Positions 1 to 9,187 of a stretch of DNA of 64,000 nucleotides are shown piece after piece. A model generated the notes under the pieces. That model was not told where the DNA came from. It did not search any database and saw nothing but the letters and a program-made list of their open reading frames with translations. The stretch comes from Verrucomicrobiota bacterium (GTDB taxonomy: Bacteria > Verrucomicrobiota > Verrucomicrobiia > CAIQCK01). Each line of letters starts with the position of its first letter. Position 1 is the first letter of the stretch. The DNA is taken from the NCBI GenBank assembly GCA_016235595.1, contig JACRJX010000007.1, positions 310,001 to 374,000 on the forward strand, in the 5' to 3' direction. The position numbers and the translations under genes are program-made.

Positions 1-1361
1 TAGAGGACGAGCTTGATCGGGCCGGTCGTTTCCAGTTCACGTGTGAGCGGCTCACTCGTGAAGACGAGGACATCGTTTCGCTGCTCGACCGCAGTCTGAT
101 CGCGCGGGCCGGCGAGGCCGCCGAGGTTGCAGCCGCCGGCGGTGGGCACGGGATCGTTCGGATCATAGATGAACTTGTCGGCAGGTTCGGGCCCGGGCTT
201 CGTCGTGCTCAGACGGCCGTCGCCTTTGAGCGAATTGGCCGAGCCGCCGCCATGGAAGTAGTGCGGGACGTAGCGCGTCCGGCGCAGCGGCCACTCCTGT
301 TCGTCGCGCCATTGGTTGCGGCCCATCACAAAAATCCTGAATGGCGGCCATGTGTCCGCATCGGCCTTTTCGTCTTTGAGCCAGTGGTCGAACCACTTGG
401 TTTGTATCTCGTTCAGGTTGATCAGCGAGTTCTCCCCGAAATCCACGTCGCCGACTTTCCGATCCTTGTTGATCCCGTGAGGCCATGGCCCGATGAGAAG
501 ATGCTGGTGTTTGCGCGCTTCCTTCGAGCGCGAGCCAGTCCGGACAGCGTTGACGTGGTCGAATACGCTATTCGCATAGAGGTCATACCAACCGCATGCG
601 GTATAGGTTGGCGTCGTGATGTCCTTGTGCCGGCCGCGGAGGCTGCTCGGCTTCCAATAATCGTCGAACCGTGGATGAGCGACCCACTCGCGCAAGAAAG
701 GCACTGACTGTCCGATTGCCGTGTCGCTCTCGGAAAGCGGCAACGCGCGAAGCCAGTCCTCGCGCTTCCAAGTGCGCACGGCATCGCTGCCCGCCGTGCG
801 CGAACCCCAGCCCAGCATCACCTGAAGTTGATAAGCGCCGCCCGTGTAGGCAAGGTCACCGTAGACGTCCACCAGCGGCACGAGGGTGAACATCGCCTTC
901 AGATAATCACCTGCGCCGGGCGCAGAAATCCATTGTGTGTAACCGACGTAGGAGCCACCCATGGTGCCGATCTTCCCGTTGCACCACGGCTGCTTGAGAA
1001 TCCAACGGTGCGTATCCTCACCGTCCGTGCGGTCATGCACAAAAGGAACCCACTGACCGCCCGATGTGCCTTTGCCGCGGCAGTCCTGGCTGACGAAGAC
1101 AAAACCGCGCGACGCCCACACGTGGCCCGCGCCGCCTTGCGCTTTGCCTTTGCCGTAGGGAGTGCGGGTGAGGATGGCGGGAAACTTGCCTCCGCCTTTT
1201 GGCAGGAACACATTTGCCGCGAGTTCGACGCCGTCGCGCATCGGAACCTTCACTTCAGCCTGCGATTCGACTTCGTAAGAAGGATTCGCGGCCCATAGCG
1301 TCGCGCGCAGCGCGCACCATGACACCAACGCCAGCCCAACCACAATGCTTCGCGTTCTCAT
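1..1361 (-). CDS. CocE/NonD family alpha/beta hydrolase, 3' end cut by window edge
   Basis: Reading the minus strand from the ATG at 1361 gives an uninterrupted frame that runs off the left edge (about 453 residues seen, no stop). It opens with a hydrophobic signal-like segment (residues 6-25). The X-Pro dipeptidyl-peptidase/cocaine-esterase fold follows: VPMRDGVELAANVFLP near residue 39, TRTPYGKG near 65, QDCRGKGTSGGQW near 92, and the nucleophile elbow GTMGGSYVGYTQW with Ser137. Members hydrolyse esters or amides; the substrate cannot be told from sequence, and the leader implies export. The start lies 3 nt after the stop of the upstream gene (1365), so the two are probably cotranscribed. 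The C-terminal jelly-roll domain lies mostly outside the window. Confidence 0.88.
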   Translation of the reverse strand, partial: MRTRSIVVGLALVSWCALRATLWAANPSYEVESQAEVKVPMRDGVELAANVFLPKGGGKFPAILTRTPYGKGKAQGGAGHVWASRGFVFVSQDCRGKGTSGGQWVPFVHDRTDGEDTHRWILKQPWCNGKIGTMGGSYVGYTQWISAPGAGDYLKAMFTLVPLVDVYGDLAYTGGAYQLQVMLGWGSRTAGSDAVRTWKREDWLRALPLSESDTAIGQSVPFLREWVAHPRFDDYWKPSSLRGRHKDITTPTYTACGWYDLYANSVFDHVNAVRTGSRSKEARKHQHLLIGPWPHGINKDRKVGDVDFGENSLINLNEIQTKWFDHWLKDEKADADTWPPFRIFVMGRNQWRDEQEWPLRRTRYVPHYFHGGGSANSLKGDGRLSTTKPGPEPADKFIYDPNDPVPTAGGCNLGGLAGPRDQTAVEQRNDVLVFTSEPLTRELETTGPIKLVL

Positions 1362-1364
1362 GTT

Positions 1365-2267
1365 TCAGTTTGCCTTGATGAAGTCGCGCACCCACGTCGC
1401 CTGTTCCGGGTGCATATCTATCAGGAAGCCGCCGAGGATCGAGTAACCCTGAATGGTTCCATCGCGCAGCGCCTTGCGGACGAATTCCCATTGCACTTTG
1501 AGCATCTCCATCGGCACACCGTCCAGCAACGTGAAGTCGCGCAGATAGCAGCCGATGTTGATGGGTTTGCCGGGAAAGATCTCACGGCATTGTTCGACGT
1601 AGCGGTCGAGATTCACGAGGTCCTTCGATGCCCAGACCCAGAGCGTGACCACATCGAGCAGATCGGTGAAACCGGCCCAGTTCTCCTTTTTCAGTTCGTG
1701 CGAATAGACCACGCCCCAATGCTTCAACTTCGGGTTGGCGCTCTTCACTGCGCGCCGGACCGCGGCGTATTGTTCGGGCTGGATATGCTCGGCTTTGATC
1801 TTGCCATAGAGGTCATCGTCGAATGCGCCGGTCACGTTCGGATGCTTCAGCGACAGCCGGCTGACGATTTCCGCTTCGCGGCACTTGCGCTCAATCCGGC
1901 CATCGTGGTTCATCCGCATCGGCGCGCCGAGGCCCTTGTATTGCGTCTGCTCAACTTTCTGGTATTCCCATTTCGAGATTTCGCAGACGACCTCTTTCAT
2001 GTCGCGCAGCTTCTCCATTGCCATCGGCGTGTTCGGGTGGAACATGAAGCAGCATCGCCGCAGGCCGAACCACTTCGTGCCTTCCCCGGCCCCGAAGATG
2101 GACAATTGCCACTGGCCGTTGATTGCTTGGCCGTCCCAGCACCAGCCCGCGTCCGCCATTTTGCGCGGTCGTGGAGCGGCTTCTGACGTGGTGGGTGACA
2201 GGGCAGTCATGGCAGACAGGCTGATGGCGCCGCGGATGAGGTCTCGACGGGAAACTGTGGCACTCAT
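1365..2267 (-). CDS. Tat-leader exported protein of unknown function
   Basis: 300 residues. The N terminus has a twin-arginine leader (SRRDLIRG, residues 6-13) followed by a hydrophobic stretch and an Ala-rich cleavage region, so export in folded form is likely. The mature part has many Trp and Asp residues and stretches such as GAFDDDLYG and HWGVVYSHELKKENW that would fit a TIM-barrel sugar-processing fold, but I recognise no family or catalytic motif with certainty. It is followed after 3 nt by the CocE-type hydrolase, suggesting a two-gene unit for an exported degradative function. The gene is intact. Function unassigned. Confidence 0.75.
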   Translation of the reverse strand: MSATVSRRDLIRGAISLSAMTALSPTTSEAAPRPRKMADAGWCWDGQAINGQWQLSIFGAGEGTKWFGLRRCCFMFHPNTPMAMEKLRDMKEVVCEISKWEYQKVEQTQYKGLGAPMRMNHDGRIERKCREAEIVSRLSLKHPNVTGAFDDDLYGKIKAEHIQPEQYAAVRRAVKSANPKLKHWGVVYSHELKKENWAGFTDLLDVVTLWVWASKDLVNLDRYVEQCREIFPGKPINIGCYLRDFTLLDGVPMEMLKVQWEFVRKALRDGTIQGYSILGGFLIDMHPEQATWVRDFIKAN

Positions 2268-2325
2268 GTTCTCCTTCTATCATTTTGCCGCACCTTCGCC
2301 CAGATCGGACAGGACGCGGATTGTT

Positions 2326-3282
2326 TCAGACGTGGTTTCTCAGCATCAACTCCGCAGGATATGGATTCAGATAGGTCTGTTCGGCAACCCATGCGACGGG
2401 ATGACGCCGAAAATGATGGATCAACAACGTCAGCGGAACGATGAGCGGCAGCAAACCGATGCGATAGTCCTCAATGTGCCGAACCAGCTCGGCTTTATCC
2501 GCGGCATCGAGGTCCTTCTTCAGGTAGCCCAACAGGTGCTGGAGGACGTTGGCGTGCTTGCTAGCGGTCGCGTGCACGGCCAGACATTGCATGAACGCCG
2601 GGCCGTAGGATTCCAACAGTTCATTCATCGGCGTGCGACCCGCCTCTGCCACGAGGCGGCCGAGCTGGCGATAGTGCTGCGTGCTGTGCGCCATCAGCAC
2701 GAGCTTCTGGCGGGCGTGAAACTCCACCATGTCCCTGGCGCGCGGGCGTGACGCGACGAACTGCGTCCATCGGTCATGGGCGAAAACTCGCTCGATGAAG
2801 TTCTCACGCAGTACCGGGTCGTGCAGCCGGCCTTCCTCTTCCACTGGCAGCAGGGGAAGCTGTCGCAACAACCTGTCCGCAAACAACCCGCGCCCGTTGC
2901 GCGCCGGCATGCCGCTGTCACCATAGACGCGCACCCGCAACATGCCGCACGATGGCGAGTTCTTCTTGAGCACATAGCCGTGAATGCCGCTCGCAGCTAG
3001 CTTTTCAACCCGCCTGGCTGCGAAGCTTTGCATTGCATCCGTGTGGTCTTCTCCGGAGCGCTGAGAGATCAGCCGCGGCGATTCGGGCGAGCCGACGAGC
3101 CGCATGCTTTCGCGTGGTATGCCAAGGCCGATTTCCACTTCTGGGCAGACCGGCACCCACGCAAAAAACTCGCCGAGTGTTTCAGTCAGGAATGGATCAT
3201 GCTTGTGACCGCCATCGAACCGGACATTTTCCCCCAGCAAACAAGTGCTGATGCCAACGCGAATCTTTGGAGTTGTTTTCAT
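2326..3282 (-). CDS. DUF523 and DUF1722 domain protein (YbgA-like fusion)
   Basis: 318 residues. The N-terminal half is a DUF523 domain: ISTCLLGENVRFDGGHK near residue 11, PVCPEVEIGLGIPRE near 44 and the NSPSCG cysteine motif near 109. The C-terminal half from about residue 180 is DUF1722, as in the E. coli YbgA family, rich in His, Arg and aromatic residues (KLVLMAHSTQHYRQLG). This two-domain architecture is common in bacteria and often lies near photolyase or stress genes; no biochemical role is established that I can name. The conserved cysteines suggest metal or redox chemistry (inference). It follows tspO by 6 nt on the same strand, probably in one transcript. Confidence 0.85.
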   Translation of the reverse strand: MKTTPKIRVGISTCLLGENVRFDGGHKHDPFLTETLGEFFAWVPVCPEVEIGLGIPRESMRLVGSPESPRLISQRSGEDHTDAMQSFAARRVEKLAASGIHGYVLKKNSPSCGMLRVRVYGDSGMPARNGRGLFADRLLRQLPLLPVEEEGRLHDPVLRENFIERVFAHDRWTQFVASRPRARDMVEFHARQKLVLMAHSTQHYRQLGRLVAEAGRTPMNELLESYGPAFMQCLAVHATASKHANVLQHLLGYLKKDLDAADKAELVRHIEDYRIGLLPLIVPLTLLIHHFRRHPVAWVAEQTYLNPYPAELMLRNHV

Positions 3283-3288
3283 GGGTCT

Positions 3289-3768
3289 CTACGGATTCAT
3301 GCGCCATAGCGCCGCATTCAGGACCGCCGCGAAACTCACCCACGCCAGATAGGCAACCATCAACCATCCAGCAACGCGATCCATTTTGAAGAAGGCTGAG
3401 GTTGTCGCACAGACCGCGAGCCATAGTAGCACGATCTCTCCGAAGGCCAACGCGGGTTGTTTCAAGCCAAAGAAGAGCGGTGTCCATGCGGCGTTGAGGC
3501 AGAGCTGAACGAGAAACAAACCGAGTGCTTTCCGACGACTTCCGTCGTCACCAAACCGCCAGATACGCCACGCGGCCACAGCCATCATGATGTAGAGCAC
3601 CGTCCACACCGGGCCGAATATCCAGTTGGGCGGATTCCATGATGGTTTGCGCAACCGGGCATACCACTCACCCGGGCCGAACAATCCGCCGAACGCCGCC
3701 GCACCGAAACAAAGCACCAGCCATCCGCCCAGAGCCAGCCACGGTCTGTTGTGTTTCGAAGCGCTCAT
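3289..3768 (-). CDS. tspO: TspO/MBR family tryptophan-rich sensory protein
   Basis: 159 residues with five predicted membrane helices, the normal size and topology for TspO. Signatures include the Pro/Trp-rich loop RKPSWNPPNWIFGPVWTVLY (residues 39-58) after the first helix, many Trp residues, and LNAAWTPLFFG in the third to fourth helix. Bacterial TspO binds tetrapyrroles and affects porphyrin and stress responses. The start codon overlaps the stop of the upstream beta-helix gene by 4 nt (ATGA), so translation is likely coupled to a protein with no obvious functional link. The family call is secure; the physiological ligand is unknown. Confidence 0.93.
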   Translation of the reverse strand: MSASKHNRPWLALGGWLVLCFGAAAFGGLFGPGEWYARLRKPSWNPPNWIFGPVWTVLYIMMAVAAWRIWRFGDDGSRRKALGLFLVQLCLNAAWTPLFFGLKQPALAFGEIVLLWLAVCATTSAFFKMDRVAGWLMVAYLAWVSFAAVLNAALWRMNP

Positions 3769-6506
3769 CGTGTTGCTTTAGATGCGTTCTCCAGTCGGAT
3801 GTTGTCCACGTAGAAGACAGCGCCGGGCTTGCCGGCACTGGAGAAACCGAACCAAGTGAGCTGGCTGAATTCCGGATGGAGATAGGGCACGCTTTCAAAG
3901 ACCTGCTCCTTCTCACCGGTGACAGTGACTGCGAGACGATAGGAACCAGTTTTGGATTGCGCAGCAAGGTCAACCTGGATGTCGAGGTGAATCCACTTGC
4001 CGAGTGGGAGCTTGGCCAGAGGCTTGCCGATGGCAACGAGGGTGCCGTCGGCGCGGAGGACGATGCTGGAGCCTTCGCGGTATTCGACGCCTTTCCGGGA
4101 GTAATCGCGCAGGCCGATGGAGCACTCGGAAGGGTGTTCGGTGCTGTTGAGGATGTCGCAGGAGAAGCGAACCACGCCGTTGGTGTGGGAACGCGTCGTA
4201 TAAAACAGGTGCGGCTGAAAACCGTATTTCAAGTTCGCGGCTTCTGTGAACTTCAGGCTTTTCTTGCCGCTCGCGGCGGTTTCCTCGGTGACGCACATGA
4301 CTTCCGGCCGGTCGGCGGGCGAGAGGTGGAAGCCGTCGGGTTGTTTACCAGCGGAGATGGATTCGAAGTCTTCGCGGAACGGCCGCGGCGGCGGCGCGGG
4401 CGGCAGCGGCGGCAGCACGGGCGGCGGCGCGCGCTTGATCTTCTTTGGCGCGTTCACCCACGCAGCGTCGCCGTAGAGGCCGGTTTCGTTGGCAGTGATC
4501 GGCCGGAAACCCATCGCGAGCGCGGGCGAGCTCGGCTTCAGCCGGAAATCGCCGCGAGTCGCGTCGCGGAACTGGGGGTCGGCGATGCGCGAATCGCGGT
4601 CGCGACCGGTGCGCTGCCATTCGGCGAAGCTCTTGCCGGAGAAGAGCGGTTCCTTGCCGGAGGTGTCCCAGTAGAGATTGTTGCGAAACTCGGTCTTGCA
4701 CTTGAGCGGGCTGTAATGATCGGACGTGGCTTGTCCGCGACTGGACAGGACGATGTTGTTCTGGAAGGTGTAGGAAAGATGCGCCTCTGAGCGGGCACAG
4801 GTGACGGGACTGTTGAGGGCAAACGCGAAGATGTTGTTCCGGGACAGATTCTCTCTGCCATAGTGCTGATGGAAGGGGATGCCGACGCGGTAGACGATGT
4901 TGCTCTCCGTCAGGATGCCGGTCGAACCCTCATCATGGTAGAGGCCGGTGCCGCCCTGGGGCATGAGAGGCGTCGGCACCACGTCGTGAACGATGTTGTT
5001 GGCGATGACCGTGCCGGGCGAGACGCCGAGCGTGTAAATGCCGCCACCGTCGCTGAAATAGCCGTTGCAGATACGGTGGACGTGGTTGAAGGCGATGAGG
5101 TTGTGGTTGGCAGAACTCGGCGCATAACCCCACGAATGGCCGATGGAGATGCCGAGGTGATGGAAATCGGAAATCTCGTTGTGTGTCACCTGGTTGTAAG
5201 AGGACTTGCCAATCCAGACGCCCTGGCTGCCAAGGAAGAGGTGCGAGCCATCGTGGATGAAACAGTTGTCCACGATATTGCGCTCGACGCGCAGCTCCGG
5301 CGTGTCCTTGAACGCACGCGGCCCGATGAACACCGCGCTGCCGCCGAGATCGTGAATGTGGCAGTGGCGGACGACGTTGTCGGCGCAACCGCTGTCGAAC
5401 CACAGGCCATTTTCGCCCGCGTGAACAATCTCGCAGTTCTCGAACACCGCGTGCCGCAAACCCCCGGCAGCGATCAGCGGCTTGCGTTCGAAAGCGCCCT
5501 GCTCGTCGAGCGGCATGTCGCGCGCGAGAAGAAAATCGGTGTGCTGAAACGAAAGACCCGTGAAGCGCAGGTGTTCGATGTATTTCTTCTCCGCCGGCGC
5601 GCCATTGAATGCGACGAGCGTCTGTCGCACGACGGGCGCGATAACCTCGGCGGTGCGCATGTTCTCGCCCGGCATCGGCCAGTAGCTCAACACACCGGTG
5701 GTGCGGTCGAGATACCATTCGCCCGGCTCATCGAGCGCTTCGGGCATGTTCTCGACGTGGTAGCGCGTGTTCCATTCCCACCAGTAGCCGATGGGCCAGC
5801 GCGACATCGGCGCGAGTCGCACGGTATGTTCGGCTTCGTCCAGCTCGGTGATGAAGTGCATGGAGGTCGTCCACGAGTGGTAGATGACAACGAGCGCGTC
5901 GTCGGAATTGCGCCAGCGCTTGATGTCGCCGTTGCGGAACACGAAGCCGCGCTTGGCCAGAATGTCGGCGTTCCACCATTTCGAGCGATTGAACGGGGCG
6001 AGGATGCCTCCGGTGTAGAGATAACCTTGATTCGGCGTGCGCGCGCGTGTACGCCGCTGGCCGTTGACGAAAATCTGGTTGAAATACCACCGCCCGTCCT
6101 TCACGTCGGGGACGATCGTCTGCCACAGTTTCCCGTCGCCCTTTCGCCAACCTGTGAGTTGAAGGCCGCCTGAAATCACGGGTCGTTCCCTGCCGAACGC
6201 CGTGTAGGCAACTGGCGCATTCTCTGTGCCAGAATCTTCCGGCAGGAACTCAATGGTTTTCCCAGCGCGATATACCCCGCCGCGAAGAAATACAGTCACC
6301 GGCCCCTTTAGCGGCCCGGCCTTCTTCAACCCCCGAACCGCGTCGCGCGCCCGCTCCAGCGTTGCAAACGGCTTCGCCTTCGTGCCGGGATGGGTGTCGT
6401 TGCCATTGGGTGCGACGTAAAGGGCAACAGAAGGTGCCGGCCCTGCCATACTTCCGGCCGTGGCGATCATCAGAGCGATCACACAGAGGGTGGAGACACG
6501 TTTCAT
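3765..6506 (-). CDS. Secreted right-handed parallel beta-helix protein with C-terminal lectin-like domain
   Basis: 913 residues. A Sec signal peptide (residues 1-21) is followed by LYVAPNGNDTHPGTKAKPF, a typical DUF1565/beta-helix opening, with GGVYR and TIEFLPED nearby. Repeating short strands such as NNIVHDV, HNEISDFHHLGI and RNNIFAFAL at about residues 330-620 are the coils of a parallel beta-helix as in polysaccharide lyases and related carbohydrate enzymes. A proline-rich linker (PPPVLPPLPPAPPPRP, about residue 700) leads to a 200-residue domain resembling concanavalin-like lectin folds, ending in VFYVDNIRLENA. It probably acts on plant or algal polysaccharide outside the cell. It starts 12 nt after the amidotransferase-like gene stops and overlaps tspO by 4 nt. 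Confidence 0.9.
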   Translation of the reverse strand: MKRVSTLCVIALMIATAGSMAGPAPSVALYVAPNGNDTHPGTKAKPFATLERARDAVRGLKKAGPLKGPVTVFLRGGVYRAGKTIEFLPEDSGTENAPVAYTAFGRERPVISGGLQLTGWRKGDGKLWQTIVPDVKDGRWYFNQIFVNGQRRTRARTPNQGYLYTGGILAPFNRSKWWNADILAKRGFVFRNGDIKRWRNSDDALVVIYHSWTTSMHFITELDEAEHTVRLAPMSRWPIGYWWEWNTRYHVENMPEALDEPGEWYLDRTTGVLSYWPMPGENMRTAEVIAPVVRQTLVAFNGAPAEKKYIEHLRFTGLSFQHTDFLLARDMPLDEQGAFERKPLIAAGGLRHAVFENCEIVHAGENGLWFDSGCADNVVRHCHIHDLGGSAVFIGPRAFKDTPELRVERNIVDNCFIHDGSHLFLGSQGVWIGKSSYNQVTHNEISDFHHLGISIGHSWGYAPSSANHNLIAFNHVHRICNGYFSDGGGIYTLGVSPGTVIANNIVHDVVPTPLMPQGGTGLYHDEGSTGILTESNIVYRVGIPFHQHYGRENLSRNNIFAFALNSPVTCARSEAHLSYTFQNNIVLSSRGQATSDHYSPLKCKTEFRNNLYWDTSGKEPLFSGKSFAEWQRTGRDRDSRIADPQFRDATRGDFRLKPSSPALAMGFRPITANETGLYGDAAWVNAPKKIKRAPPPVLPPLPPAPPPRPFREDFESISAGKQPDGFHLSPADRPEVMCVTEETAASGKKSLKFTEAANLKYGFQPHLFYTTRSHTNGVVRFSCDILNSTEHPSECSIGLRDYSRKGVEYREGSSIVLRADGTLVAIGKPLAKLPLGKWIHLDIQVDLAAQSKTGSYRLAVTVTGEKEQVFESVPYLHPEFSQLTWFGFSSAGKPGAVFYVDNIRLENASKATR

Positions 6507-6518
6507 AGCTTGTAGTGT

Positions 6519-7388
6519 TTAGCGATGGGCGGGAGCGTTGATACCGACGATCCGGAAGAAGTTCTGCAACAGGCGTTTCCCATCAGGATGGTCGTTGTCG
6601 TAAGCCTCCGGGTGGAATTGCGTGCCATAGATGAGCTTGGTCTTGTGCTTGATGGCTTGGACCCGGCATGCATTCGAACTTGCGAGCACTTCAAACGAGT
6701 CTGGCAGTTGTTTGCATTCCGACACGTGTTGCTGGAGCACTTGGATGTCCTGCCCCAAACCGTCGAAGATCGGATCGCGTTTCAGGAGCCGGACCTTGGA
6801 GAAACCCCATTCCTTCAGGAAACCAGGACAGTATTTCGGGTTGGTATCCGTTTCGCCCGCAGCCAGCCGCCGCATGTCCCCGCACTTGCCGCCGAACGCG
6901 AGGTAGATCTGGTGGAAACCTCCGCAGAACCCGATGACGGGCGTCCGGGTCTCGCGCAGCATCGCCCAGAACTCATCGCGCGGCGCTATGCAGGTCAGCA
7001 TCTTCGCGGGTGATGGTGGCCGCACGATGATCGCCCTGACGATGGGTTTGTCCAATGAAGTCCGCTTCAGTTGCGTGTAGTGAAAACAGTAGCAATCCAA
7101 CCCCGACAGCGCGGTCATCCGGGCCGTGATCGCCCGCAACCGGAACAGGCCGCCCGGTCTTGCGAGGTTCTTGGGGAAGTCAGCGGGATCGGTCAGGTCT
7201 ATCACAACAACGCACTGGGAAGTCTCTTGATTGAACCTTTCAAACGTATCGAATAACCCCTCGAAACCGGCAATCGGACTTTGAGACTTGCCTGTTTCCT
7301 CACCGTGGGCATCGCGCGCCGGCACAACCATTGCCAGCAAGAGTGTGACGAGAAACGAAACAAGGATCTTCCTTGGGCAGGTTTTCAT
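6519..7388 (-). CDS. Exported class I glutamine amidotransferase-like protein
   Basis: 289 residues from the ATG at 7388, chosen because it gives a clean signal peptide (MKTCPRKILVSFLVTLLL) and sits next to a promoter-like sequence; a longer frame starts at 7427. The GATase triad is visible: nucleophile Cys in the elbow VIGFCGGFHQIYLAFGG and the His-Glu pair in YGTQFHPEAYDNDHP. Class I domains hydrolyse glutamine or gamma-glutamyl amides (gamma-glutamyl-gamma-aminobutyrate hydrolase type). An exported GATase without a synthetase partner is unusual, so peptidase or gamma-glutamyl hydrolase activity is more likely than ammonia channelling (inference). It is the first gene of the minus-strand run down to the left edge. 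Confidence 0.85.
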   Translation of the reverse strand: MKTCPRKILVSFLVTLLLAMVVPARDAHGEETGKSQSPIAGFEGLFDTFERFNQETSQCVVVIDLTDPADFPKNLARPGGLFRLRAITARMTALSGLDCYCFHYTQLKRTSLDKPIVRAIIVRPPSPAKMLTCIAPRDEFWAMLRETRTPVIGFCGGFHQIYLAFGGKCGDMRRLAAGETDTNPKYCPGFLKEWGFSKVRLLKRDPIFDGLGQDIQVLQQHVSECKQLPDSFEVLASSNACRVQAIKHKTKLIYGTQFHPEAYDNDHPDGKRLLQNFFRIVGINAPAHR

Positions 7389-7397
7389 GCGGCACGT

Positions 7398-7427
7398 ATT
7401 GTAACGGAACCCTGCGGTGATTCCCAA
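7398..7427 (-). promoter_or_regulatory. Sigma70-like promoter, near-leaderless, for the amidotransferase-like gene
   Basis: On the minus strand TTGGGA (7427-7422) and TACAAT (7403-7398) are separated by 18 nt. Only 9 nt separate the -10 box from the ATG at 7388, so the 5' leader would be a few bases at most, and no Shine-Dalgarno is present. Confidence 0.5.
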
Positions 7428-7565
7428 GCAATCAATTTGGACGATTCGTGTTCAAGTTTGCCGGGCGCAAACGCGGATGTTCTTTTCGAGACAGCTGGAA
7501 GGTGGTATGACCGCGCTTGCAGATATCGGATGATGGCGGCGACGGTCGCGCAACAGAGGTTCACG

Positions 7566-8285
7566 ATGAAAATGGGAATCGGTATTGTGTTGGCGCTCTT
7601 GCTCGGTTTGGTGCTGGGCAGTTACGGGCCGCGCTCGGATTTGCGCCGGGCGCGGGATCGCATCAAGGAGCTGGAAAGGAAAGTCAGCAAACAGGATGCA
7701 AGCGCCGGCAAGATGCAGACGGTGAAGGCGATGTTGCAGGTCAGGGACTCGGAGGTCTCCGCCGCGCGCGCCAAGCCCCGCAAGTTTGTCAGGCCGCTGC
7801 CTCCGCCGAAGCCCGCGACGCCTGAGGCAACCGGGACCCCTGCCACCAACGCGCCGCCGCGCATGGGCCGCGACATCGCCCAAGCGGCGGAGTTGTGGAG
7901 CACACGCGTCGAGATGTCGCGCAACAGTTTCATTGGAAACCTCGGCCTCAACGCGCAACAGACGGCGCTCTTTGACGGCGTCACGGCGGTGATGAACGCG
8001 CAGTTGGAGGAACGCATTGCCAAGTGGGCCGAGACACTGAAGCAAAAGGACGAGATGACCAGCGAGGACGGCATCCGCATGATGAGCGACCTCGGCAATG
8101 TGCTGATGAAGACCTACGATGAGATGGACCAGACACTTCCGCAGGGTTGGCGCGAGAAGGCCGGCAGCGAGTTTGAACTGGTCAACTTCATTGATCCAGC
8201 CGTGGCAACGCCGTTGACTGAGGTGGAAGGCAAGATTCAGCGCCGGCACCAGCGTGATGCCGACGTAAGCATTACCATTCAGTGA
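7566..8285 (+). CDS. Membrane-anchored coiled-coil protein of unknown function
   Basis: 239 residues from the ATG at 7566, chosen because AGAGG lies about 7 nt upstream; in-frame starts at 7281 and 7530 lack this. An N-terminal helix (IGIVLALLLGLVLGSYG, residues 4-20) anchors the protein. A charged coiled coil (residues 22-60) follows, then a Pro/Ala-rich spacer (PLPPPKPATPEATGTPATN) and a helical domain (residues 105-220). Its TGA overlaps the GTG start of the ABC permease by 4 nt and the permease overlaps the ATPase, so all three form one unit. It may be an accessory subunit of that exporter. No family recognised. Confidence 0.8.
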   Translation: MKMGIGIVLALLLGLVLGSYGPRSDLRRARDRIKELERKVSKQDASAGKMQTVKAMLQVRDSEVSAARAKPRKFVRPLPPPKPATPEATGTPATNAPPRMGRDIAQAAELWSTRVEMSRNSFIGNLGLNAQQTALFDGVTAVMNAQLEERIAKWAETLKQKDEMTSEDGIRMMSDLGNVLMKTYDEMDQTLPQGWREKAGSEFELVNFIDPAVATPLTEVEGKIQRRHQRDADVSITIQ

Positions 8286-9187
8286 ACGCCACGCTCCGCA
8301 ATACCTGGACGGTGACCCTGCACGAACTGACGGATTCCATCCGCAGCCGGCGCGCGATTGTGCTGCTGATTCTCTACGCGCTCAATGCGGTTGTGGCGAC
8401 ATTGATCTTCGTCAAGGTCCTGCATGAGATAGAGAACCAGTTGGAAAAAGCCGTCGGCGTGGCGCAAGCGGAAAGGGCAGGCGGAACGACGTCGGCGTTG
8501 TGGAAGAACCCGAGCTTTCGGGAGATGATCTCACATCTCGTTGGCAGCCGGGAGACAGCGGAGAAGTTGCTGGAGACTCCGCCGCTGGCGCTCTTTTTCG
8601 GCTGGCTGTCGTTTTTCTACACGCCGTTGCTGGTGATGCTCATGTCGGCATCGCGCATCTCAGAGGAGATATGGAGTGGTTCCGTGCGGTTCATGATGTT
8701 CCGCACGTCGCGGCTGTCGTGGTGCGTTGGCAAATACGCGGGACAGGCGCTGCAATTGCTGGTGGCGTTGTTGTTAAGCGGCCTCGCGGCGTGGATCACC
8801 GGCTGGTGCAGCATGGCGTTTTTTGACCCAGGCGCCAATGCCGTTGCCATCGTGGTTTTCTCGCTAAAGGCGTGGATTTATGGCATTGCCTTTCTCGGCC
8901 TCGCGATGGGCGTCTCGCAAACCATCGCCAGTCCCAACGTCGCCATCGCCGTCGGCTTCATCGTGATGGTCGTGTTCAGTGTCCTCAGCATGCTCGCAGA
9001 GTGGGTTGCCCGGCAGCCGTGGCGCGAAATCCTGAATGTGGTGGACCTGCTTGTGCCCGGCGGCCACAAGATGGACCTTTGGTTGCCCGATCCGATGCAC
9101 GTAGGGACGGCGACAGTGTTCTTGCTGGCGCTTGGCGCCGCCTACATGCTTGCGGGCTACGCTGGTTTCTCGCGGAGGAACTTGTGA
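8282..9187 (+). CDS. ABC-2 type transporter permease subunit
   Basis: 301 residues with about six membrane helices, the first at about residue 22 (AIVLLILYALNAVVATLIF) after a short basic N terminus, then FFGWLSFFYTPLLVMLMSAS and ISEEIWSGSVRFMMFRTSRL. This EExWSGxxR-like cytoplasmic element followed by a helix is typical of NosY/ABC-2 permeases. GTG start overlapping the upstream stop (GTGA); the downstream ATPase overlaps its end in the same way. With that ATPase it forms one exporter; the substrate is not deducible. Confidence 0.87.
   Translation: MNATLRNTWTVTLHELTDSIRSRRAIVLLILYALNAVVATLIFVKVLHEIENQLEKAVGVAQAERAGGTTSALWKNPSFREMISHLVGSRETAEKLLETPPLALFFGWLSFFYTPLLVMLMSASRISEEIWSGSVRFMMFRTSRLSWCVGKYAGQALQLLVALLLSGLAAWITGWCSMAFFDPGANAVAIVVFSLKAWIYGIAFLGLAMGVSQTIASPNVAIAVGFIVMVVFSVLSMLAEWVARQPWREILNVVDLLVPGGHKMDLWLPDPMHVGTATVFLLALGAAYMLAGYAGFSRRNL

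Noticed and set aside
4863..6173. 436-residue plus-strand open frame
   Set aside because: Antisense shadow of the beta-helix gene, with a composition typical of reverse-frame translation of GC-rich genes.
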